A stretch of DNA of 14,215 nt from CAZTXD01 sp964617995 (GCA_964617995.1 CAZTXD010000098.1:1-14215); one strand, 5' to 3'; positions 1 through 7,858 are shown, counted from the first letter of the stretch. A program made the numbers and translations. Notes: generated by a model not told the origin, from the letters alone.

Positions 1-948
1 CACGACGGCTATCCCTCCACGGACCAATGCCCTGCCGGCACGGCATCGGCGTACGGAGCAGCCGCAGACGAGCGACAGCACGAGCATCCGCGCGCCTTCC
101 TCCGCAGTGCGGCTCACGAGGTCGGGCACACCTTCAACCAGATCCACCAGAGCTTCGAAGGCGGCATCGACAACTCGATCATGACGGTCACCCCGTGTGT
201 GGCGACTGTCGTCGATCAGGCAGGTGGAACGTTCCCCGACGACATCGACCTGTCGTTCAACGCCACGGTGCGGCAACACCTGATCCATCTACCCGATCCC
301 GCCGTCCGCCCGGGAGCGATGGACTTCTTCGGCTCTGCCATCAACGCCCCCGAGGCGTCGGACGTCAACGTGATCGACGGCCTCAGCCTCGAAGTCGAGG
401 TGGATTCGGACCGCATCCGGCTCGGAGAGCCACTGCCGGTGCGATGGACGCTTCGCAACGATGGTGACCGACCTGTCCCGGTGCCGGGACGCCTCGACAC
501 TGAGAGTCTCACAGCACGGGTCTCGGTCACGGGTCCGCGCGGGCAGACGACGTTCATGCGTCCGGTGAAGCTGGATCCATGCAGCCGGGTCCCGATCGAA
601 AGCCTGGAGCCAGGTTCCACCGAGCAAGGGGAGACCGTCGTGTTCTACGGCCGGGACGGCTTCGCATTCGAGGAGCCGGGCCGATACACGGTCGATGTCG
701 TGATCCTCTGGGAGCTGGGAGGAGCCCAAGTCGCAGCAGAGGGGAGCGCCGACGTGTGGGTCGCCTATCCCCTCACCGACAAGGACAACCAGATCGCGTC
801 CCTGATGCTCGACCCGGAAGTCGGACATGCCACCGCCACGCGATCCACCCACAAGCTGGACCGGGCAAGCCAGCGCATGCAGGAAGTCACAGCACTCCAG
901 AAGACGCACCCCGTGTGCAAGCAGCTCAGGCGGCTGGGCCTGGTGTGA
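1..948 (+). CDS. Metzincin-like zinc metalloprotease, 5' end outside the window
   Basis: The open frame runs in from the left edge, so the N-terminus is missing and 315 residues are visible. The motif HEVGHTFNQIH at nt 115-147 fits the zinc-binding and catalytic pattern HExxHxxxxxH of metzincin peptidases, with Asn where Gly is usual. The sequence NSIMT at nt 172-186 follows closely and could be the Met-turn that underlies the zinc site. After it comes a beta-rich region from about nt 385 to 765 resembling an Ig-like or BsuPI-type sandwich, ending in a charged tail. The first in-frame ATG visible (nt 181) falls inside the Met-turn, so starting there would remove the active site. The protein is probably secreted, but any signal peptide is off-window. 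The stop overlaps the start of the next gene, suggesting co-expression. The substrate is unknown. The metalloprotease class is fairly secure; the family within it is not. Confidence 0.72.
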   Translation, partial: HDGYPSTDQCPAGTASAYGAAADERQHEHPRAFLRSAAHEVGHTFNQIHQSFEGGIDNSIMTVTPCVATVVDQAGGTFPDDIDLSFNATVRQHLIHLPDPAVRPGAMDFFGSAINAPEASDVNVIDGLSLEVEVDSDRIRLGEPLPVRWTLRNDGDRPVPVPGRLDTESLTARVSVTGPRGQTTFMRPVKLDPCSRVPIESLEPGSTEQGETVVFYGRDGFAFEEPGRYTVDVVILWELGGAQVAAEGSADVWVAYPLTDKDNQIASLMLDPEVGHATATRSTHKLDRASQRMQEVTALQKTHPVCKQLRRLGLV

Positions 949-1805
949 TGGGGCGAGACTCCGGAGACCACGATGACCCCGCGTCGAAGCGGCGTCTCGT
1001 TGGGGCCGCCCTCGGCGGGGCCGTATTCGTAGCCGAGGTCGGATCGACATCGATCGGCTCGGCTTCGGCCGAGGCGGAGAGTCCCGAGCCGTGGGCCACC
1101 GTCGACACCCCGATCGCGGCGGTGACGGCGACGGGCAGCCAGGTGCTGGTCGTCTCGGGAGACGGTCGGGTCACCGGCCTCGCACCCGACGGGGCCCGGC
1201 TTGTGGAGGTCGCTCCACTCGTCGACGCCGCCGAAGCGGTGGCGGACGTGCACGGCGTATGGGTGCTGTCATCCGACCGGAGATCGCTCGCCCACGTCGA
1301 GCTACAGGGTCGGGTAGACAGACGCCTCGCGGTCGACAGGGTCGAGCGACTGGGGGCGGCGCTGGAGGGGGTGTGGTACACCGGCCGCGGTGACCCGAGC
1401 ATCCGGCGCGTCTCACTGGCCGCCGGCCACGAGGTGCGGATCCCGTTGACGGTCGAGAACCAACCGCACGGTGGGCTGGTCGGGTGCGGCAATTCGGTTT
1501 GGATGAGCGTTTCGGGTGGGCTCGTGTGGTCCCCGGAGCGAGATGGCGAGCTTCGTCACATGCGTGGCGGGCCCGAGGGCCCGGTCGACAACCTCATATG
1601 TGCAGGCACGGCGCTCATCGGAGGGGACGATCTCGAAGGCATGTTCATCCTCGACTTCGCCGCGGACGATTCCCTCCGTCCCTTGATCACCGGGCGCACC
1701 GGCCGCATCGACGCGTTGACAACCGACGGCCGCATGGCCTGGGCCCTGTGTCGTCTACCGGACGGCGCACCGGCCGCTGTCAGGTTGCGGGGAGGACGCC
1801 GGTAG
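948..1805 (+). CDS. Probable Tat-exported beta-propeller-like protein
   Basis: This 285-residue protein starts at an ATG sharing one base with the previous stop (TGATG). No strong Shine-Dalgarno is visible, so translation is probably coupled to the metalloprotease. The N-terminus has a twin-arginine-like signal, SKRRLVGAALGGAVF at residues 14-28, followed by a short hydrophobic stretch and a plausible cleavage site after SASA near residue 42. The mature part consists of repeated short beta-strand units such as VLVVSGDGRVTGL, VWVLSSDRRSLAHV and VWYTGRGDPSIRRV, with tryptophans at similar places, as in WD40 or PQQ-type propellers. No catalytic motif stands out. Paired with the metalloprotease, it could be an extracytoplasmic accessory or a binding protein. 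I do not recognise a named family; export by Tat is moderately likely. Confidence 0.6.
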   Translation: MGRDSGDHDDPASKRRLVGAALGGAVFVAEVGSTSIGSASAEAESPEPWATVDTPIAAVTATGSQVLVVSGDGRVTGLAPDGARLVEVAPLVDAAEAVADVHGVWVLSSDRRSLAHVELQGRVDRRLAVDRVERLGAALEGVWYTGRGDPSIRRVSLAAGHEVRIPLTVENQPHGGLVGCGNSVWMSVSGGLVWSPERDGELRHMRGGPEGPVDNLICAGTALIGGDDLEGMFILDFAADDSLRPLITGRTGRIDALTTDGRMAWALCRLPDGAPAAVRLRGGRR

Positions 1806-1839
1806 CGGTCGTGCCGAGAGGCTGGCCGGCCGGCCTATG

Positions 1840-2625
1840 TCAGTGCAGGTGGGCTTCCAGCTCCACCAGGAACTCGTCGATGCTCTGGATGTGGGAGGCG
1901 TGGTCGCCGGCAAGCTCCACGCTCCTCGCGTTGGGCAGGTGCTTTGCCAGGAGCTCCACCACCCGCTTCTCCCACGGCCGCGTCTCGGAGCCGTTCACCA
2001 GTAGCACGGGACACTCGATCGAAACGATGTCGGCGATGGTCAGGGGGGTGTGCAGGAACGGCGCCAGCCACGACAGAGCCATCCGATGGGCGACGGCACG
2101 CTCCCATCCGGGCTGGTTGGCAGCGTTGGCCGGGTTGTCGGCGAGGCCGGCGAGTGTCAGAAGCGAGACGAGGTCCTCCTCGGTGACGGTCCTCCCGGCC
2201 ACCCGTCGGAGCAGTGCGTTCATTTCGACCACCCCGGCGTGTGTCTCGCCCAGTTGCTCGAGCATCCAGTAGGCGCCAGGTTCGATCAGCGTCAGCGACC
2301 GCACACGGTCGGGGTGGGCGAGCGTGAACTCGATGAGGGTATTGCCTCCCAGAGACCAGCCGGCGAAATCGGCGATCTCGATCCCCAACTCGTCCATGGT
2401 CAACCTCAGGCTCTCCCGGTGGATCTCGGGTGTGTAGCCCGGATCGCCGGGCTCACCGGCGGAGCCCATCTGGTTGTGGATCGGCTGGACCCGGACGACC
2501 CGATGGTGACCGCTCAGACGTTCCTGATGCGGGATCCACGACAGCCACCCGGTCAGCCCTCCGGGGACGAGTATCAGAGGTTTGCCATCTCCGGAGATGT
2601 CGTTGGTCAGGACCCTGGGTTGCAT
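1840..2625 (-). CDS. Alpha/beta hydrolase fold protein
   Basis: This 261-residue protein has the expected hydrolase layout. An oxyanion-hole segment LVPGGLTG lies at residues 19-26. The nucleophile elbow GWSLGG at 89-94 places the catalytic serine at 91. A C-terminal GDHASH at 240-245 supplies the likely catalytic His242. The acid is unclear: the strand-6 motif usually reads GxxD, but here it is GSET at 212-215, leaving Thr at the acid position and Glu214 beside it. The substrate cannot be read from sequence; esterases, haloperoxidase-like enzymes and lactonases share this fold. The ATG is preceded by GGAG with nine bases between. It lies 111 bases downstream of the CNB gene on the same strand, so the two may be co-transcribed. 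It converges with the propeller-like gene, with only 34 bases between the stops. Confidence 0.85.
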   Translation of the reverse strand: MQPRVLTNDISGDGKPLILVPGGLTGWLSWIPHQERLSGHHRVVRVQPIHNQMGSAGEPGDPGYTPEIHRESLRLTMDELGIEIADFAGWSLGGNTLIEFTLAHPDRVRSLTLIEPGAYWMLEQLGETHAGVVEMNALLRRVAGRTVTEEDLVSLLTLAGLADNPANAANQPGWERAVAHRMALSWLAPFLHTPLTIADIVSIECPVLLVNGSETRPWEKRVVELLAKHLPNARSVELAGDHASHIQSIDEFLVELEAHLH

Positions 2626-2736
2626 CAGATTCGGCTCCAGTGTGAGTGTGCCGGAAACCTATCCGTCTAGCCCGGGTGCGTCATCGGGTGATCGCCCCAT
2701 TTCCCGATGGCTCGGCCCTGACCGGGCCCTTCGGTC

Positions 2737-3141
2737 TCAGGACATCCGTTGTTCGGCCAGGTCGCGGATGCGGCGCTCGATCTCAGGATGATCGGCTACG
2801 AGACGGCCGAACTCCCCTCTGCTCATCGACAGGAGCGACATCACCGACGAGGCGACGACGTCGGCGTTGCGGTGGGTACTGCCCAGCAGAGCCATCTCAC
2901 CGAAAACGTCGCCCTTGGACAGGCTGGCCACCACCTCGCCGTCCCGCACCACGTCGGCGGTGCCGGAGAGGATGATGTAGATCTCGAAGCCGGTGTCGTC
3001 CCGGCGGATGATGTGCAAGCCGGGATGCGCGCCGATGAAATGAGCGCACTCCTTCAACTTTTCGATCGCCGACTGGTCGAGTCCGGCGAGCACGTCGACA
3101 TCCCCCAGCTGCTCGTTGGTGACCCCGCTGAAAAATGACAT
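2737..3141 (-). CDS. Stand-alone cyclic nucleotide-binding (CNB) domain protein
   Basis: At 134 residues this is a single Crp/CAP-type CNB domain and nothing else. It lacks the winged-helix DNA-binding domain of Crp/Fnr regulators and has no enzyme domain. The phosphate-binding cassette reads GDVFGEMALLGSTHRNADV at residues 77-95 and keeps Gly81, Glu82 and Arg91, the residues that contact the cyclic nucleotide ribose and phosphate in this family, so binding of cAMP or cGMP is expected. The ATG is preceded by a strong Shine-Dalgarno, AGGAGG (complement of 3149-3154), seven bases upstream. The gene diverges from the signalling cluster that begins at 3272 and encodes an adenylate cyclase. It may act as a small cAMP-dependent partner of another protein. 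A bare CNB subunit is uncommon but not unique. Confidence 0.88.
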   Translation of the reverse strand: MSFFSGVTNEQLGDVDVLAGLDQSAIEKLKECAHFIGAHPGLHIIRRDDTGFEIYIILSGTADVVRDGEVVASLSKGDVFGEMALLGSTHRNADVVASSVMSLLSMSRGEFGRLVADHPEIERRIRDLAEQRMS

Positions 3142-3271
3142 ACGGAAACCTCCTCGGATCGAACGACTAAGCGAACCCTACATCGTCACCCCGGCCCGCG
3201 CCCGACGGATTGCGACCGCCGAGCCATTCAGATCCGACGGCGCAGACCGCCGATATCATCGTCTGACTCAG
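3142..3271. promoter_or_regulatory. Divergent intergenic region between the CNB gene and the signalling cluster
   Basis: These 130 bases separate two divergent genes and should hold promoters for both. On the minus strand a clear AGGAGG (3154 to 3149) serves the CNB gene, and a weak TAGGGT (3180 to 3175) could be a -10 element. On the plus strand TATCAT at 3254-3259 lies 12 bases before the ATG at 3272. This fits a -10 element driving a transcript with a very short leader, since no Shine-Dalgarno is present. I see no convincing -35 for either. The divergent arrangement suggests shared control. The promoter calls are tentative; the ribosome-binding site of the CNB gene is secure. Confidence 0.4.
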
Positions 3272-4951
3272 ATGACAACTCCGCCCGCTTCGAGTCGACC
3301 CGCCATGGTCCTGGTCGACGACGACCCGGCCGTCCTCGCTTCGATCGAACGGGACATGAAGTCGAGGTTCTCCGGCGACTACCTGGTCGTGGCTGCCTCC
3401 TCCGGCCGGGAGGGAATCGAAGTCGTTCGCAAGCTCAAGCTTCGAGACCAGGACGTTGCCCTGCTCCTCGTCGATCAGAGGATGCCCGACATGACCGGGA
3501 TCGAGTTCCTCGAAGGGGCCAAGGCCCTCTTCCCCGAGGCGCGGCGCGTCCTTCTGACGGCCTACTCGGACACCTCCGTGGCCATCCAGGGGATCAACCA
3601 CGTCGGCCTGCATCACTACCTGGTCAAGCCGTGGCACCCGCCGGAAGAGAACCTCTACCCGGTTCTCGAGGACCTGCTGGACGATTGGTGGGCGGGGCGC
3701 TTCCCGACCTCGGGCGTGGTGCGGGTGATCGGCCACAGATGGTCGGCCCTGGGAAGCGAGATAAAGGAGTTCCTGGCGGGTAACCGTGTCCCCTATCGCT
3801 TCCTGGATCTCGACCGGGACGTCGAGGCCAGAGAGCTCCTTGCCGTCCTCGATCCCGAACCGGCCCTACCCGCAGTCGTCCTGGCCGACGGTGAGGTCCT
3901 GGCGCGGCCGTCGGTTCGCCAGGTGGCAGAGAGCATTGGGCTGGTGGTGGCGGCAGCCGAGTCGCGAGTGCACGACCTGGTGATCATCGGGGCGGGACCC
4001 GCCGGCCTGGCTGCCGCCGTCTACGGCTCGTCGGAGGGACTCGACACGGTCGTAGTGGAGCGTTGGACGGTGGGGGGACAGGCCGGCTCGAGCAGCTTCA
4101 TCGAGAACTACCTGGGGTTCCCGGCGGGGATCAGCGGTGCGGAGCTGTCTCGGCGAGCAGACGCCCAGGCCCGCAGGTTCAACGCCGAGATCCTCACCGC
4201 CGTGGAAGCGGTCGACATCCGGCTGGAGGAGCCGACGCGGGTGGTGTCCCTGGCCGACGGGACCGAGCTGTGGGCCCGGTCGGTGTTGATAGCCACCGGC
4301 ATGACGGTGAGGACGATCGAAGCTCCCGGCTTCGACAAGCTCCGCGGGGCGGGGGTCTTCTACGGGGCGACCGCCTCGGAGGCATCGGGGATGAAAGGCG
4401 AGCAGGTGCTGGTCGTCGGCGGGGCCAACTCGGCCGGACAGGCAGCGATCATGCTGGCCCGCCACGCCGAGAAGGTGACGCTGGTGGTGAGATCAGAGAG
4501 CCCGGCATGGGGAATGTCGGCCTATCTCGCGGATCAGGTCCTGGCCACGCCCAACATCGAGGTCTTGACGGGCCACCAAGTCGTCGAAGCGGAGGGCGAC
4601 GATCATCTCACCGGAGTGGCCGTCGCCGACATCGCAACAGGGGAGAGGTCTTGCCGACCCGCCACCGGGATGTTCATCTTCATCGGCGCCGTTCCCCACA
4701 CCGACTTCCTGCGGGGCACCGTGGAGCTGAACGAGGACGGGTTCGTCCTCACCGGGCCCGACCTCGTCCGCGACGGGAGGCCCCCGTCGGGTTGGCCGCT
4801 GAAGCGTATGCCGTTCATGCTGGAGACGTCGGTGCCGGGGATCTTCGCAGCAGGCGATGTCCGGAACGGGTCGATCCGGCGGGTAGCGGCTGCCGTCGGC
4901 GCCGGTTCCGCTTCTCTCACGTTCATCCACGAGTATCTCTCGACGGTGTGA
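3272..4951 (+). CDS. Response regulator fused to a thioredoxin-reductase-like flavoprotein lacking redox cysteines
   Basis: This 559-residue fusion has three parts. Residues 12-140 are a receiver domain: acidic cluster DDD at 16-18, phospho-acceptor Asp68 (LLLVDQRMPD), Thr96 and Lys119 are all present. Residues 148-225 resemble a glutaredoxin or thioredoxin fold, but where CPYC would sit the sequence is HRWS. Residues 235-559 match the thioredoxin reductase fold: FAD motif GAGPAGLAAAV (240-250), NADP-type motif GGANSAGQAA (383-392) and the C-terminal FAD motif GIFAAGDV. The active-site region reads YGATASEA at 364-371 instead of the YCATCDGA-type sequence, so both catalytic cysteines are gone. 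The only cysteine is residue 461. The frame is open further upstream to 3116, but the ATG at 3272 begins just before the receiver fold and avoids running into the divergent promoter; ATG 3305 would cut the first strand. The stop overlaps the kinase gene, its probable phosphodonor. Confidence 0.88.
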   Translation: MTTPPASSRPAMVLVDDDPAVLASIERDMKSRFSGDYLVVAASSGREGIEVVRKLKLRDQDVALLLVDQRMPDMTGIEFLEGAKALFPEARRVLLTAYSDTSVAIQGINHVGLHHYLVKPWHPPEENLYPVLEDLLDDWWAGRFPTSGVVRVIGHRWSALGSEIKEFLAGNRVPYRFLDLDRDVEARELLAVLDPEPALPAVVLADGEVLARPSVRQVAESIGLVVAAAESRVHDLVIIGAGPAGLAAAVYGSSEGLDTVVVERWTVGGQAGSSSFIENYLGFPAGISGAELSRRADAQARRFNAEILTAVEAVDIRLEEPTRVVSLADGTELWARSVLIATGMTVRTIEAPGFDKLRGAGVFYGATASEASGMKGEQVLVVGGANSAGQAAIMLARHAEKVTLVVRSESPAWGMSAYLADQVLATPNIEVLTGHQVVEAEGDDHLTGVAVADIATGERSCRPATGMFIFIGAVPHTDFLRGTVELNEDGFVLTGPDLVRDGRPPSGWPLKRMPFMLETSVPGIFAAGDVRNGSIRRVAAAVGAGSASLTFIHEYLSTV

Positions 4952-6327
4952 ACGAGATCGCCGCGCTGCTGCGGACCGTCGATCCGTTCTCGCATCTCCC
5001 CGCCGACGACGTCCGAGCTCTCGCCCGACGGGTTGAGATCCTCGAGCTGCCGGCAGGAAACCCGCTGTTCACACGAGGAGAGGCCGGCGACCGGGCATAC
5101 GTGATCGTCGATGGCCAGCTCGAGGTGACCGCTCCCGGGCCGTGGCAACCGATCGTGCTGGCCACCGTCGGACGGGGAGACCTGGTGGGGGAGGCTGCCC
5201 TGCTGCGTGGGACCACCCGCAACGCCACGGTCACCGCACGGACCGACACCACGCTGGCGGCCATCGGCGCCGACGATCTCCACGCCGCCGTCGGCTCCGG
5301 GGCGGGAGCTCTCATGCAGACGATCCTGGATCGGTGGGACTCCGCCCGCGACCGGGTCATGAAGGCCGAGCGGATGGCCCAACTGGGAACGCTGGCAGCC
5401 GGGATAGCCCACGAGCTCAACAACCCGGCGGCAGCGGTGCAACGGAGCTCGCAGACCCTCACCTCCTCCCTCGAACGGCTCGACCGCGCCGCAATCGAGA
5501 TGAGCCGTCACACCTTCGACGAGATCGAGCTGGATCTCATCGGAGGGGTCCTCGGTTCCATCAGCGAATCGCCTGCGAGCGACCTCGGTCCTCTCGAGCG
5601 TGTCGAACAGGAAGAAGGCCTGGGGGCGCGACTGGAGGAGATGGGTGTGGGACAGCCCTGGAGTGTCGCCGCCGACGCGGTAGCGGCGGCAATCGGCGGG
5701 GAGGTCCTCGACCGGCTCGCAGGGGCCTTCACCGACGAGAAGCTGTCGGACGTCTTCGATCTGGTAGTGGCGTCGGCCACGGCGAAGCGACTGGCGGGAG
5801 AGATCAGCTGGGCGTCGGGTCACATGTCCGAGGTAGCCCGCGACCTGGGCGAGTACACCAGATTGGGAGAGGCCCCGGTCCAGGACGTGGACGTGGTGGA
5901 CGGGCTCGACCACACCGTGAGGCTGGTCGCCCATCGCCTGGAAGGGATCGATGTCGTGCGCCATTTCGACGATGACCTGCCCCGTATCCAGGGAGCGGGG
6001 AGCGAGCTGAACCAGGTGTGGACCAACCTGATCGCCAACGCCGCCGACGCCGCCGGGCCAGGCGGCACCGTGACCCTGCGTGCATTCGCAGAAGAAGGCG
6101 CCCTGGTGGTGGAGGTCGAAGATGACGGTCCCGGGATCGCCCCCGATGACATACCACGCATCTTCGACGCGTTCTTCACCACCAAGCCGCCGGGGTCGGG
6201 TACGGGACTGGGACTTCCGATCTCCCACAAGATCATCGTGGCGGACCACGGCGGGGAGCTGACGGTCGAATCGGAGCCGGGGCGAACCGTCTTCCGGGTG
6301 GCTCTACCCGCGCACCCCGTCGCCTGA
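4948..6327 (+). CDS. Soluble sensor histidine kinase with N-terminal cyclic nucleotide-binding domain
   Basis: This 459-residue protein starts at a GTG that overlaps the preceding stop (GTGA at 4948-4951). Residues 10-125 form a CNB domain with cassette GDLVGEAALLRGTTRNATV (78-96), keeping Gly81, Glu82 and Arg91. The kinase core follows: H-box AAGIAHELNNP with His155, N-box with Asn364 (LIANAADA), G1 box EDDGPGIAP (391-399), F-box FDAFFTTK and G2 box GTGLGL (418-423). No membrane segment is visible, so it is cytoplasmic. The distance from His155 to Asn364, about 209 residues, is roughly twice that of a minimal kinase, implying an insert of about 100 residues (about 185-285) in the dimerisation region. 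It presumably reads cAMP and phosphorylates Asp68 of the upstream receiver. The kinase call is secure; the partner is inferred from the overlap. Confidence 0.93.
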   Translation: MNEIAALLRTVDPFSHLPADDVRALARRVEILELPAGNPLFTRGEAGDRAYVIVDGQLEVTAPGPWQPIVLATVGRGDLVGEAALLRGTTRNATVTARTDTTLAAIGADDLHAAVGSGAGALMQTILDRWDSARDRVMKAERMAQLGTLAAGIAHELNNPAAAVQRSSQTLTSSLERLDRAAIEMSRHTFDEIELDLIGGVLGSISESPASDLGPLERVEQEEGLGARLEEMGVGQPWSVAADAVAAAIGGEVLDRLAGAFTDEKLSDVFDLVVASATAKRLAGEISWASGHMSEVARDLGEYTRLGEAPVQDVDVVDGLDHTVRLVAHRLEGIDVVRHFDDDLPRIQGAGSELNQVWTNLIANAADAAGPGGTVTLRAFAEEGALVVEVEDDGPGIAPDDIPRIFDAFFTTKPPGSGTGLGLPISHKIIVADHGGELTVESEPGRTVFRVALPAHPVA

Positions 6328-6347
6328 TCGCGGGCTACGCTTCCAGC

Positions 6348-6354
6348 GGAAAGG
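6348..6354 (+). promoter_or_regulatory. Ribosome-binding site of the globin gene
   Basis: GGAAAGG lies eight bases before the ATG at 6363 and fixes that start. It sits in the 35-base gap after the kinase gene. The gap also contains TACGCT (about 6336-6341), which fits a loose TAnnnT -10 element, so the globin-cyclase pair might have its own promoter inside the cluster. Confidence 0.5.
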
Positions 6355-6362
6355 CTGGGTCA

Positions 6363-6743
6363 ATGTCGTTGTCGATTTTCGAACGGTACGGGGGCTTCGC
6401 CGTGGTCAGCAAGGTCGTCTCGGACTTCTACCGGCGTGTCATCGACTCTCCGATTCTCGCCGAGTACTTCGACGGCATAGACATGCGGAGGTTGATCGAT
6501 CATCAGACCAAGTTCATCGCCCAGCTCATGGGTGGCCCGGCCTCCTTCACCAACGAGCACCTCGCCCGGGTCCACTCCCACCTCGGAGTCACCGAGCGGG
6601 CGTTCAAGGAGATGACGGTTCTCTTGCGGGAGACGCTCGAGGACTTCGAGTTCGAGGAGAGCGACATCTCCATCGTCCACGGGGAGGTGCTGGCTCGAAA
6701 ACCGTTTGTGGTGACCGGGCGGGAGAAGACGGGGACGGAATGA
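6363..6743 (+). CDS. Group I truncated haemoglobin (trHbN-like)
   Basis: At 126 residues this matches the length and motif order of group I (N-type) truncated globins. It has an early glycine pair in FERYGG, DFY with Tyr23 at the likely B10 position, Phe36 near CD1, HQ at 47-48 near the distal E7 region, GG at 57-58, and HLARVHSHLGV at 66-76 with His71 as the probable proximal haem ligand. Such proteins bind O2, NO or CO; several dioxygenate NO to nitrate. The extended C-terminal tail (about residues 100-126) is charged. The stop overlaps the start of the cyclase gene (ATGA at 6740-6743), which implies translational coupling and suggests a ligand-sensing or protective role linked to cAMP production. 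The globin identity is secure; the functional link is inferred. Confidence 0.9.
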   Translation: MSLSIFERYGGFAVVSKVVSDFYRRVIDSPILAEYFDGIDMRRLIDHQTKFIAQLMGGPASFTNEHLARVHSHLGVTERAFKEMTVLLRETLEDFEFEESDISIVHGEVLARKPFVVTGREKTGTE

Positions 6744-7786
6744 CCATCGAGGAAGGGCTGCTACGTCAGGCCGTCCAGTCGCTGTCGGCGGCCGTGGCCG
6801 TCGTGAAGACCGACGGGTGGGAAATCCTCTTCGAGAACGCCCTGTTCTTCTCGTGGTTCGAGTCATCCGGGGACGATCACACCCTGGAGCGTCGCGTTCC
6901 CGGGTTCAAGGTGGATCGGGCGGCGTCACGGGTGTCGGAGGGGCGGCCCTACGGGTTCGACACCGAGGTGGAGGTGCGGGGCCGGGGTCTGCCGATCCGG
7001 GTGGAGGTGAAGAGGCTGGGCGACGATTCTGACATGGCGCTGGTGGAGTGCACCGACGCTTCCAGGGTGCAGGAGATCCAGTACATGCTCGACTCCTACT
7101 CCACGCTTGCCGAGCGCAACGCCCGGGAGCTCGAGAAGGAGCGGGACCGGGTCGAGAAGCTGCTGCTGAACATCATGCCCCGGGCAGTATTCGAGGAGTT
7201 GAAGGACTACGGCACCGCCACCCCGCAGCGTTTCGACGACGCCACGATCCTCATGCTGGACTTCGTGGGATTCACCGACATGGCGGTGGCCAGTGATCCC
7301 AGCGCCATCATCTCCGAGCTCAACGACATCTTCTCCTCGTTCGATCGCATCGCCGAGACGTTCGGCTGCGAGCGGATCAAGACGATCGGTGACGCCTACA
7401 TGGCCGTCTCGGGAGTCCCCGAGCCGACGCCCGACCACGCCATCAACGTGGCCCGGGCCGCCTTGCGAATCCGTCGCTATCTGGAGCGCCGGAACGCCGC
7501 CCATCCCCAGGAGTGGAGAGCACGGATCGGCATCAACACCGGGGCCGTGATCGGCTCCCTGGTTGGTGTGCAGAGATACGTGTACGACTTGTTCGGTCCG
7601 GGAGTGAACCTGGCGGCGCGGATGGAGACCGCCTCGGAGCCGATGCAGATCACCATGACCGAGGACACCGCCAAGCTCCTGGCCGACGACTTCGTCGTCA
7701 CCGAGATCGGTGAGACCGAGATAAAGGGCTTCGGGATGCAGCGTCTCTATCGACTGGAGAGCGAGGTCCGCTCCTTCCGGTTGTGA
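6740..7786 (+). CDS. Class III adenylate cyclase with PAS-like N-terminus
   Basis: This 348-residue enzyme should convert ATP to cAMP. Residues 8-110 look like a PAS fold. Residues 118-160 form a charged helix ending in LLLNIMPRAVFEEL, the signalling-helix motif that precedes many class III cyclases and soluble guanylate cyclases. The catalytic domain covers about 165-340. The full active-site set is visible: metal-binding Asp174 (LMLDFVGFTD) and Asp218 (IGDAYMA), adenine-selecting Lys214 and Asp283 (VYDLFG), and transition-state Asn290 and Arg294 (GVNLAARM). The Lys/Asp pair argues for ATP rather than GTP. No membrane segment is seen. The start overlaps the globin stop. Two CNB-domain proteins encoded nearby are natural readers of its product. 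What the PAS-like domain binds is unknown. Confidence 0.93.
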   Translation: MTIEEGLLRQAVQSLSAAVAVVKTDGWEILFENALFFSWFESSGDDHTLERRVPGFKVDRAASRVSEGRPYGFDTEVEVRGRGLPIRVEVKRLGDDSDMALVECTDASRVQEIQYMLDSYSTLAERNARELEKERDRVEKLLLNIMPRAVFEELKDYGTATPQRFDDATILMLDFVGFTDMAVASDPSAIISELNDIFSSFDRIAETFGCERIKTIGDAYMAVSGVPEPTPDHAINVARAALRIRRYLERRNAAHPQEWRARIGINTGAVIGSLVGVQRYVYDLFGPGVNLAARMETASEPMQITMTEDTAKLLADDFVVTEIGETEIKGFGMQRLYRLESEVRSFRL

Positions 7787-7858
7787 CGGGCTCTCGTGGC
7801 GCGTGCTCACGTTCGTTTGGAAGGCCGGGACGCCACCACCCTTGTATCGTCGGGGCCC

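Noticed and set aside
1819..1836. GC-rich near-palindrome between the convergent stops, considered as a bidirectional terminator
   Set aside because: It has a central mismatch pair, almost no loop and no T-tract on either side; too weak to call.
2714..2728. Five-base stem GGCCC/GGGCC after the CNB gene, considered as a terminator
   Set aside because: The stem is short and no U-tract follows on the minus strand, so chance in GC-rich DNA is likely.
3116..3271. Longer N-terminus for the receiver-flavoprotein fusion from the upstream in-frame ATG
   Set aside because: It would overlap the divergent CNB gene and its ribosome-binding site, and the added 52 residues are basic and unlike any receiver domain.
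4603..6249. A 548-codon open frame on the minus strand opposite the histidine kinase
   Set aside because: It has no recognisable domain, is rich in Arg, Gly, His and Pro, and mirrors the codon bias of a well-supported kinase gene on the other strand.
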